Below are positions 1 to 5,269 of a DNA stretch of 9,679 bases, piece by piece. A model generated the notes under the pieces. That model ran no database searches and was not told where the DNA came from. It saw only the letters and a list, made by a program, of their open reading frames with translations. Numbering within the stretch: position 1 is the stretch's first letter; every line of letters begins with the position of its first letter. The DNA is taken from positions 1 through 9,679 of the forward strand of contig JACQWU010000217.1 in the NCBI GenBank assembly GCA_016209155.1. The letters are read 5' to 3'. A program made the translations under genes and the position numbers. This DNA comes from Candidatus Desantisiibacteriota bacterium. Its GTDB lineage: Bacteria > JACRDZ01.

Positions 1-1
1 T

Positions 2-184
2 CCTACAATATTTAAAAAGTTTATTGATATGCCGGGGAGGGTTGTTTATGATGGGAATAAATTTTTCATAAAAATAAGGAAAAGAGCACATACTCCGGTT
101 TTACTGGAAGTTGAAAAATTAAAAGTTCCGTTTAACATACCGTGGCTTGATGGGAAATCCGTTGAAATTGTTTGGACAGCATAA
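2..184 (+). CDS. C-terminal end of a probable transposase (partial, 5' end outside window)
   Basis: An open frame enters from the left edge and runs for 60 residues to a TAA at 182-184. The fragment is basic, with KIRKRAHTPVLLEVEKL in the middle and the ending PWLDGKSVEIVWTA. From memory this resembles the extreme C-terminus of DDE-type transposases common in AT-rich anaerobes, but the catalytic residues lie outside the window and the exact IS family cannot be named. The stop is only 13 bases before the next gene. That leaves no space for the 3' non-coding end and terminal inverted repeat an intact insertion sequence would have, so the element is probably decayed or its right end is lost. An unrelated gene co-transcribed with the downstream pair is the alternative. 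Confidence 0.45.
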   Translation, partial: PTIFKKFIDMPGRVVYDGNKFFIKIRKRAHTPVLLEVEKLKVPFNIPWLDGKSVEIVWTA

Positions 185-186
185 TT

Positions 187-191
187 AGGGG
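187..191 (+). promoter_or_regulatory. Ribosome binding site of the AAA+ ATPase gene
   Basis: AGGGG lies 6 bases before the ATG at 198. An in-frame TAG at 186-188 precludes any start further upstream, so this site and the first ATG fix the start. No convincing promoter is visible in the 13-base gap, so transcription probably begins inside or before the upstream transposase-like gene. Confidence 0.6.
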
Positions 192-197
192 ATTATT

Positions 198-1871
198 ATG
201 CTGGATAACCCATCTGTGAAAATCGGTGTTAAAGAATCTGGGGATTATCTTTCAGGTGAAGCATTGGGATACAGAGTTGATGAATGGAAAAACCTTTTTG
301 TATCAGAATTTCTGGCAGTACGCGATATACTCAGTAGAAATATTACAATACTGACCGGAGCTCGTGGATGTGGAAAAACCATGTCCTTTAGAAGACTTAC
401 TGTTTTTATGGACAAATTAATAGAAGAGCCTTCAGGAGTTCCTGGGGCCGATCAATTTATTGGTTTTTACGTTAACTGTAGAGATCTAGTTGAGGCATTC
501 CCTTGGCTTCCTCCAAAACTAAAGATAGGAACACAGCAGCAGATTATTCATTATTTTCATCTTTTATGGTTTAATGAGATTTGTAAAACTTTGGCAATAT
601 GCAGATCTAATAAAAATGAAAACTATGATTGGCTTAATAAATTTATGGTTAATTTATTAAACGACAAATATCAAGCTCTTCCTGTTGACGCTGATGTAAT
701 ATCACATGTGAAGGCTTTTATTGAAACTGAGAAGGAACGGTGCCGTCTTGCAGATTTTGGAAAGGTAAGCGGTTTTGATGCCTGGCCATTTGCCCGGCTT
801 GATTTTCTTGATATTATTCAAACAGAAATTGAAGATAATGTATCATGGATAGGTAAAAAGCCATTCTATATGTTTCTTGATGATTATACCGTACCTATTG
901 TTCAGAGACAAGCTTTAAATGGAAAACCATTTGAACTCCATCATGATTTTGAATTAGTGGATTTAGCGACAGAAAGCCTTTATCAGAGTAAAACCGAAAA
1001 ATTCAAGCTTTTAGATAATATTTTTAAGCCTAGAATAGACCGACATGATGCACTGAAAGGAAAAAATATGGGTTTATTGGATATCCTCGGGAAGATGGAA
1101 TATGATAACAATGACCTTGCATGGAAAATGCGTAAATCTGATGATAGGGAACGCATATTTTATAGTGGTGCAGATGCGTTTGTTGGTATGTGGTCAAGCG
1201 ATATAAGAATTATGATTCAAATGTTTGTAGATATGTTACGTGATGCCAATGGAGAATTAAAAAAAGAAAACTTTGTTGTATCAAAAACAATTCAGGATAA
1301 GACATATAGAAGCCAGGGTGGTGAATTCCTTGGATTTGCAGAATCTGCAAGTAGCCCGTTAGCATTGGGGAAAAAATCAAAACCAAATGCTACTAAAGTA
1401 CGCTATGGGACTCATTTAAAAGATATAGTTGAAACTTTTATTTCTATATCCCGATTCGAGCTTATCAAAGGGAACATGGTTAAAAATGAAGATAGAGAAA
1501 ATCCAAAACAAGCTTTTCGATTAGAAATTATTGACAAATTTGAACTATCTGGTCAGGTTTTTGATTATTTTGAGGGTTTAGTGCGTTGGCATCTTTTTCT
1601 ACAAGATTGGCGTGGTAAAAGTGTGAGAGGTATGATTACTCCTAGGCTATATTTAAATAGAGTTCTCATTCCTTTTGCTAATCTGACATTTTCAGGTCAC
1701 GACAACATACAACTTAGAAACGATGAATTTATAAGTTTATTGGAAAAACCAAAAGAATTCATGTCTTATTGGATAGGAAAAAGAAATGAAAAAAGAATGA
1801 AAAGACAACAGATAGAACAGCAACAGCTAGAGATATTCGATATTTCACATGAAGGAGGGAATAAAAAGTGA
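198..1871 (+). CDS. P-loop AAA+ ATPase, ORC/CDC6-like; first gene of a candidate two-gene defence or signalling module
   Basis: This 557-residue protein has no signal peptide or membrane segment and should be cytoplasmic. A Walker A motif, GARGCGKT, lies at residues 54-61 after a hydrophobic strand (ITILT). A Walker B, FYMFLDDY, lies at 223-230 with tandem acidic residues D228 and D229. Residues 322-347 (centre WSSDIRIMI, Arg337) look like an AAA+ lid with a sensor-2-type arginine. Residues 405-510 could be a winged-helix region, and RGMITPRLYLNR at 477-488 looks like a conserved block. The last 30 residues are highly charged and glutamine-rich. Only about 20 residues separate the Walker B from GKPFELHHDFELVDL, so the usual sensor-1 strand is hard to place; an in-frame deletion near base 918 is possible. 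The stop overlaps the next gene's start (GTGA), implying translational coupling. ATP hydrolysis is well supported by motif; a defence role is inferred from context only. Confidence 0.75.
   Translation: MLDNPSVKIGVKESGDYLSGEALGYRVDEWKNLFVSEFLAVRDILSRNITILTGARGCGKTMSFRRLTVFMDKLIEEPSGVPGADQFIGFYVNCRDLVEAFPWLPPKLKIGTQQQIIHYFHLLWFNEICKTLAICRSNKNENYDWLNKFMVNLLNDKYQALPVDADVISHVKAFIETEKERCRLADFGKVSGFDAWPFARLDFLDIIQTEIEDNVSWIGKKPFYMFLDDYTVPIVQRQALNGKPFELHHDFELVDLATESLYQSKTEKFKLLDNIFKPRIDRHDALKGKNMGLLDILGKMEYDNNDLAWKMRKSDDRERIFYSGADAFVGMWSSDIRIMIQMFVDMLRDANGELKKENFVVSKTIQDKTYRSQGGEFLGFAESASSPLALGKKSKPNATKVRYGTHLKDIVETFISISRFELIKGNMVKNEDRENPKQAFRLEIIDKFELSGQVFDYFEGLVRWHLFLQDWRGKSVRGMITPRLYLNRVLIPFANLTFSGHDNIQLRNDEFISLLEKPKEFMSYWIGKRNEKRMKRQQIEQQQLEIFDISHEGGNKK
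1852..1858 (+). promoter_or_regulatory. Strong ribosome binding site deciding the GTG start at 1868
   Basis: AAGGAGG lies inside the 3' end of the ATPase gene, 9 bases before the GTG at 1868. It is a near-perfect Shine-Dalgarno sequence and supports both the GTG start and coupled translation of the two genes. Confidence 0.8.
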
Positions 1872-2917
1872 GTTTTCCTTCAATTCAGATTGCACAAAAA
1901 TTGAACCCGAATAAAAGCCGACTTTTTATAGGCGCATATGGATTTGAAGATCGTAGATGTGGATGGTCTAACTATCAGAAAGAACAGGGAAAGATTTTAA
2001 AATCTGCTATCTTATTTAAATATGTGCGACCCAAGGGGGATAATAAAATTATTGAAATAAAAAAATCCCTAAATAAAATAGGAATTTTACGTCCTATTGA
2101 AATAAACTATGATGTAATGGAACCATCTAATATAGAAAATAATATTAGGAAAAAGCTAAAAAATGTTTTAGATGGTATTGAAGAAGTCATAGTTGATATA
2201 TCGACTATGACTAAATTGTCCATTCTTGTATGTTTATGCAAACTTGTAAATTTTAATGGAACGTTAAGAATTATTTATACAGAAGCTAAAGATTATGCTC
2301 CAACAAAGAAGGAATATGAGGAATATAAAGAGTCCATGAAAAAAATTGCTAAATTTCCAAGCCAAGGATTTGAAACAATTATAAGAGTAAAGTGCTTAAG
2401 CAGTATTAGAATGCAAGGACAACCTGTGACAATGATAGCATTCACATCATTTAATGAACAGCTTATCAGTCATATGATGGGAACAATAAATCCACATAGA
2501 CTTTTATTTATTAATGGTAGACCACCGCGAAAAGATTTTTCCTGGAGAGAAATAGCAACCTATGAAATTTATAAAGAGCTTATTGAGGAATATCCTGCCG
2601 GTAATCCTATTAATAAAGAAGGATTACTTGAACGTGTAGCAAGTACGCTTGATTACAAAGATACAATAGACAATATTAATGAGATTTATAATAAGTATGG
2701 CAACCATGAAAGGATTATTTGTACTGCAACGGGCAGTAAGATGCAAACTGTAGGATTATTTTTCAGTAAAATGCTACATCCTGATATACATATAGAGTAT
2801 CCTACTCCTGATAGTTATTTTGTAAAACGTACTGCAGAAGGCATTCAACAAGTGCATGAAATTGTGATAAAACATTTTTCAGAATTTATTAAAAATGAAA
2901 GACTTAAGATAAAATGA
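1868..2917 (+). CDS. Protein with two tandem CARF-like Rossmann halves; partner of the AAA+ ATPase
   Basis: This 349-residue soluble protein starts with GTG and overlaps the ATPase gene by 4 bases. I do not recognise a named family with certainty. The N-terminal half opens with a strand and the block FIGAYGFEDRRCGW (residues 20-33). It then has EVIVDISTMTKLSILVCL (106-123) and a closing strand LRIIYTEAKDY. The second half repeats this plan: VTMIAFTSFNEQL (187-199), LLFINGRP (212-219), RIICTATGSKMQTVGLFF (282-299) and IHIEYPTPDSY. The two STMTK/TGSK turns after a hydrophobic strand resemble the TGGTK ligand-binding turn of CARF domains in CRISPR-associated sensors. This suggests an intramolecular dimer that binds a nucleotide or another small ligand. 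No nuclease motif or membrane segment is obvious, so the output may act through the ATPase or through an uncharacterised activity of either half. The fold assignment is inference from motifs and predicted strands. Confidence 0.6.
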   Translation: MSFPSIQIAQKLNPNKSRLFIGAYGFEDRRCGWSNYQKEQGKILKSAILFKYVRPKGDNKIIEIKKSLNKIGILRPIEINYDVMEPSNIENNIRKKLKNVLDGIEEVIVDISTMTKLSILVCLCKLVNFNGTLRIIYTEAKDYAPTKKEYEEYKESMKKIAKFPSQGFETIIRVKCLSSIRMQGQPVTMIAFTSFNEQLISHMMGTINPHRLLFINGRPPRKDFSWREIATYEIYKELIEEYPAGNPINKEGLLERVASTLDYKDTIDNINEIYNKYGNHERIICTATGSKMQTVGLFFSKMLHPDIHIEYPTPDSYFVKRTAEGIQQVHEIVIKHFSEFIKNERLKIK

Positions 2918-2939
2918 TAAGCCTGGTAGTAATTATTTC

Positions 2940-2968
2940 TTGACATTACGTACGTTATATAGTACGCT
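2940..2968 (+). promoter_or_regulatory. Promoter and operator palindrome of the toxin-antitoxin operon
   Basis: A consensus -35 TTGACA is at 2940-2945. The -10 is less clear: TACGCT at 2963-2968 has 17-base spacing but matches poorly, and TATAGT at 2958-2963 matches better but is too close. An inverted repeat, CGTAC-N8-GTACG, covers 2949-2966, and its left arm lies in an 8-base perfect palindrome, ACGTACGT (2948-2955). YefM-type antitoxins repress their own operons by binding GTAC-centred palindromes that overlap the promoter, so this is the expected operator. Confidence 0.6.
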
Positions 2969-2972
2969 GTCC

Positions 2973-2980
2973 TTGGAGGT
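2973..2980 (+). promoter_or_regulatory. Ribosome binding site of the antitoxin gene
   Basis: TTGGAGGT lies upstream of the ATG at 2989, with GGAGG 9 bases before the start. It is much stronger than the toxin's site (AAGGA at 3214-3218, 6 bases before its ATG), as expected when antitoxin must be made in excess. Confidence 0.7.
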
Positions 2981-2988
2981 AACAGAAT

Positions 2989-3231
2989 ATGACTACACTT
3001 ACAACCAGCGAGGCAAGGGCTCAGCTTTATAAATTGGTGGATAAAACTGCTGAATCACATGAACCTATTCAAATAACAGGAAAAAGGAATAAAGCTATTT
3101 TAATTTCTGAAGGAGATTGGAGGGCTATTGAAGAAACCTTATATCTTTTATCGATTCCCAAAATGAGAGAATCTATTCGAAAAGGACTTAAAACATCCAT
3201 AGAAAAATGCAGTAAGGAATTAAAATGGTAA
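2989..3231 (+). CDS. YefM/Phd-family antitoxin
   Basis: This 80-residue protein neutralises the adjacent YoeB-like toxin and should repress its own operon. The N-terminus, TTLTTSEARAQLYKLVDKT, is the typical YefM/Phd fold start, a short strand then a helix. It continues with the basic turn ITGKRNKAILIS, the EGDWRAIEETLYLLS helix and a C-terminal tail containing GLK and ending KELKW, which would wrap around the toxin. Its length is normal for the family (about 75-90). The gene overlaps the toxin gene by 7 bases, the usual antitoxin-first order with translational coupling. An in-cis palindrome and a strong ribosome binding site precede it. The family assignment is firm; the exact subtype name is less so. 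Confidence 0.9.
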   Translation: MTTLTTSEARAQLYKLVDKTAESHEPIQITGKRNKAILISEGDWRAIEETLYLLSIPKMRESIRKGLKTSIEKCSKELKW

Positions 3232-3491
3232 ATTGGCAGATTGTCTTTACAAAACAAGCTCAAAAAGATGCCAAAAAACTTTCTGCTTCAGGACTCAAAC
3301 CCAAAGCAGAGAACCTTCTTAATATTTTAAAAGAAAATCCTTTTAAGCAGCCTCCTTCTTTTGAAAAATTAGTCGGAGATTTGGCCGGAGCTTATTCACG
3401 GCGAATCAATATTCAACATCGACTTATTTATCAGGTTCTGACTGAAAAAAAAACAGTAAAAATAATCCGCATGTGGACGCACTATGAATAA
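3225..3491 (+). CDS. yoeB: YoeB/Txe-family toxin, ribosome-dependent mRNA endonuclease
   Basis: This 88-residue toxin belongs to the RelE/YoeB superfamily, whose members bind the ribosomal A site and cleave mRNA. Residues matching the E. coli YoeB active site are all present: Glu47 in SFEKLVG, Arg66 in QHRLIY, and His86-Tyr87 at the C-terminus (WTHYE). The SRRIN block at 58-62 is also typical. Length compares well with the 84 residues of E. coli YoeB, so the gene appears intact and active. Its ATG lies within the last codons of the antitoxin gene. No terminator is visible after the stop; the following 90 bases are plain AT-rich sequence before an inverted-repeat element. Confidence 0.9.
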   Translation: MVNWQIVFTKQAQKDAKKLSASGLKPKAENLLNILKENPFKQPPSFEKLVGDLAGAYSRRINIQHRLIYQVLTEKKTVKIIRMWTHYE

Positions 3492-3585
3492 CCTTAAAAA
3501 ATCATGGTCTATACAAAATTTATTACTACAACTAACTTTTAGCCTAAAATGTAATAAAAAAAATGTGGACAAATGATGAAAATTA

Positions 3586-3670
3586 AACCACAGAAGCACG
3601 GAGACACAGAGAAAATAAATTATTATAAATAAAACACTCTGTACCTCTGTGCCTCAGTGTCTCTGTGGTT
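3586..3670. repeat. AACCACAGAG-type inverted-repeat element, copy 1
   Basis: Imperfect inverted arms, about 26 bases each, flank an AT-rich centre. The left arm (3586-3612) begins AACCACAGAAGCACGGAGAC, and the right arm (about 3636-3670) ends CAGTGTCTCTGTGGTT. Both arms contain degenerate internal repeats of the type CACAGAG. Similar AACCACAGAGACACAGAG repeats are scattered in many bacterial genomes, usually between genes; no encoded protein is needed to recognise them. The element fills most of the gap between the toxin gene and the yehS-like gene. Its right arm ends 38 bases before the yehS start, so it may lie in that gene's leader. Confidence 0.75.
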
Positions 3671-3695
3671 AAAAAATAAAGCTGTAGTGTTAGAT

Positions 3696-3700
3696 AGGAG
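3696..3700 (+). promoter_or_regulatory. Ribosome binding site deciding the yehS start
   Basis: AGGAG lies 7 bases before the ATG at 3708. An earlier in-frame ATG at 3657 falls inside the repeat arm, has no Shine-Dalgarno sequence, and would add 17 residues absent from E. coli YehS. The ATG at 3708 is therefore preferred. Confidence 0.8.
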
Positions 3701-3707
3701 CAAACTT

Positions 3708-4172
3708 ATGACAAATAACGATATTTTACGCCGTATCCGCTATATTTTTGATTTTAATGATTCGAAAATGATTGCTATATTTGGCTTAGCTGATTATAAG
3801 GTAACGAGGGAAGAGGTCAGCTATTGGCTGAAAAAAGATGATGATCCTGCGTTTCAAAAATTAAGCGGTACTCAAATGGCGATTTTTCTAAATGGTTTAA
3901 TTATCGACAAACGAGGCAAAAAAGAAGGGCTAGAGCCGGAACCGGAGAAGCATTTAAATAACAATATAATTTTCAGAAAATTAAAAATCGCGTTGAACCT
4001 GCAAGCCGAAGACATACTGGAAATTATGAACACTTCTGATTTGCGTATCAGCAAACACGAGCTAAGCGCATTTTTCCGTAAACCGGATCATAAACACTAC
4101 CGTGATTGTAAAGATCAAATTTTGCGTAATTTTTTAAAGGGTATACAGCTTAAATACCGCCAAGCTTGCTGA
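3708..4172 (+). CDS. yehS: YehS-like DUF1456 protein
   Basis: This 154-residue protein matches E. coli YehS (about 156 residues) over its whole length as I recall it. Shared blocks include the NDILRRIRYIF start, YWLKKDDDPAFQ (residues 41-52 from this start), FLNGLIIDKRGK, EPEKHLNNNIIFRKLKIAL in the middle, and a PDHKHYRDCKDQILRNFLKG end. The family is built of two similar copies of an all-helical domain, visible here as NDILRRIRYIF and NNIIFRKLKIAL. Its cellular role is not established. It has no signal peptide and should be cytoplasmic. It stands alone, with a repeat element before it and a rho-independent terminator after it. It faces the transporter operon tail to tail. Confidence 0.88.
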   Translation: MTNNDILRRIRYIFDFNDSKMIAIFGLADYKVTREEVSYWLKKDDDPAFQKLSGTQMAIFLNGLIIDKRGKKEGLEPEPEKHLNNNIIFRKLKIALNLQAEDILEIMNTSDLRISKHELSAFFRKPDHKHYRDCKDQILRNFLKGIQLKYRQAC

Positions 4173-4186
4173 TCCTGACGATGCAA

Positions 4187-4221
4187 GGGCAGGTGCAAGA
4201 CCTGCCCGTTTATTTATTTTT
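4187..4221 (+). terminator. Rho-independent terminator of the yehS-like gene
   Basis: A perfect 8-base stem, GGGCAGGT/ACCTGCCC (4187-4194 and 4200-4207), with a GCAAG loop is followed by a T-rich tract, GTTTATTTATTTTTTTT. It begins 14 bases after the yehS stop. The T tract runs into the 3' end of the convergent minus-strand gene (stop at 4210-4212). Read on the minus strand the stem has no T tract, so it should terminate mainly rightward transcription. Confidence 0.88.
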
Positions 4222-5157
4222 TTTAGTTTCCTTATCAATAATAGAATCTAATTCTTTCATGAGGTTTTTGGCTCTCCATTCGGGGATTATGAACGGGTAA
4301 TTGTTTTCGCTTGAGACAGCGATATATTTATCGTCTTTTTTCTCAGCAATTGAAATTGAATAAGATTTATTGCCTTTAAGGTCAATTTTATAAATGGATT
4401 TATTAAATTCGTTTTTTGTTTTTTCTGTTACAAAATCATCACAGACCAAATGTTTTAGAGTGTTTATGAGCGTGTCAATTTCATTTCCCTTTACTTTTTC
4501 TTTCTTATCTGTTATCCACTCAGGCTGCGCGGGCATACCTGTGTTTTTTTGCTGAGTTGTATCTGAAGATACTTTTTTAGATATTTTCATTTCTTTTTTA
4601 CTGTTATTTAAAATTATTTCCGTAATATTCTCATCAAAATTCATAACTACTTTATCCCGAACATCCGAAATTTTTTTATCAAAAGTATTACGGAGATTAC
4701 CGTTTGCCTGATAAACATTAGTATCATTATCGAGCTTAACAAAAGTATGACGGTAAGAAGATGCTGTTTTACCAATATCTATCTTTAAAAGCACCTTATT
4801 GCCTGAAAATATTTCAAAATCTATTTTTTTATCTTTATCAAGGTCATACATTCCATAATTTTTTGATTCAGATACAAGCGCGGTTAAATTAAATGCGGTA
4901 ATATCCTTAACCATTGCCTCCAGTTTTTCTTTATCAGCCGGAAATTTTTCTTTATTTATATACCATTTATCATTCTCTTTTAATAATTCTATATCAGTGC
5001 CTGTTTTGTGTAACACTATTTTTGATATATCTTTTTCATTTATCTTTGCTATTTCCGGTAAATTATAGTGAGTTTTATTTTTATTGCGTAAAAAAAGAAA
5101 AACTGAAAGAGCAATAATAATTAAAATAAGTATAATATATTCCATCTTTACTTTCAT
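4210..5157 (-). CDS. Membrane-anchored DUF4340 protein of a Gld-like ABC transporter operon
   Basis: This 315-residue protein has a single N-terminal membrane segment (residues 6-23, YIILILIIIALSVFLFL) followed by a basic RNKNK stretch, with the rest predicted outside the membrane. The sequence after the anchor fits DUF4340: ISKIVLHK, the KWYINKEKFPADKEKLEAMV block at about 64-83, and YGMYDLDKDKKIDFEIF at 101-117. The domain is repetitive in this family, and later segments (residues 175-230) appear to start a second unit with EWITDKKEK. Proteins of this family are typically encoded with GldG-like proteins and ABC-2 transporters; the biochemical role is unknown. AAGGGGAG lies close (4 bases) to the chosen ATG. 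The gene is last in the minus-strand operon, separated from gldG by a repeat element. Confidence 0.85.
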   Translation of the reverse strand: MKVKMEYIILILIIIALSVFLFLRNKNKTHYNLPEIAKINEKDISKIVLHKTGTDIELLKENDKWYINKEKFPADKEKLEAMVKDITAFNLTALVSESKNYGMYDLDKDKKIDFEIFSGNKVLLKIDIGKTASSYRHTFVKLDNDTNVYQANGNLRNTFDKKISDVRDKVVMNFDENITEIILNNSKKEMKISKKVSSDTTQQKNTGMPAQPEWITDKKEKVKGNEIDTLINTLKHLVCDDFVTEKTKNEFNKSIYKIDLKGNKSYSISIAEKKDDKYIAVSSENNYPFIIPEWRAKNLMKELDSIIDKETKKNK

Positions 5158-5188
5158 TTTACTCCCCTTCCCTTTTTTATTAAAGCTT

Positions 5189-5263
5189 AACCACAGAGAA
5201 CACAGAGAAATCTTTAAATATCAATTGTAGAGACGCAAAATTTTGCGTCTCTATTCTGTGGTT
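5189..5263. repeat. AACCACAGAG-type element, copy 2, with a nested palindrome, inside the gld-like operon
   Basis: The left arm AACCACAGA (5189-5197) continues into GAACACAGAGAAA, and the right arm TCTGTGGTT (5255-5263) is its inverse. These are the same outer ends as the element at 3586-3670. It fills most of the 112-base gap between the GldG-like gene and the DUF4340 gene, whereas the other gaps in this operon are 3 and 13 bases. Its right end is 6 bases from the gldG stop (5270-5272). It looks like a later insertion that did not break either gene. Confidence 0.75.
5228..5253. repeat. 26-base perfect palindrome
   Basis: Each half is TAGAGACGCAAAA or its complement, centred between 5240 and 5241, with no loop. 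In RNA it can form a strong hairpin on either strand. There is no T tract after it on the minus strand, so a true rho-independent terminator is unlikely. mRNA processing or partial attenuation between gldG and the DUF4340 gene is possible. This motif type, GTAGAGACGCAAAATTTTGC, is from memory a widespread interspersed repeat. Confidence 0.85.
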
Positions 5264-5269
5264 CATTCT

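Noticed and set aside
3492-3585. Possible small gene or terminator after the toxin gene
   Set aside because: No open frame with a ribosome binding site and no stem with a T tract could be found in this AT-rich stretch.
3069-3599. Minus-strand open frames at 3069-3263 and 3396-3599 opposite the toxin-antitoxin genes
   Set aside because: They are antisense to well-supported genes, have no family features, and are rich in residues expected from reversed AT-rich coding sequence.
3657-3707. Longer yehS start at the ATG at 3657
   Set aside because: This ATG lies within the repeat arm, lacks a ribosome binding site, and adds 17 residues not found in E. coli YehS; AGGAG and the ATG at 3708 fit better.
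3872-4054. Minus-strand open frame opposite the yehS-like gene
   Set aside because: Antisense shadow of a full-length YehS match with no features of its own.
5228-5253. Palindrome as a rho-independent terminator of gldG
   Set aside because: No T tract follows on the minus strand, and the perfect loop-free palindrome lies in a repeat element instead of a gene-specific position.
3586-5263. CRISPR array made of the CACAGAG repeats
   Set aside because: Repeats are short, degenerate, inverted, and without regular unique spacers; there are no cas genes in the window despite the CARF-like protein.
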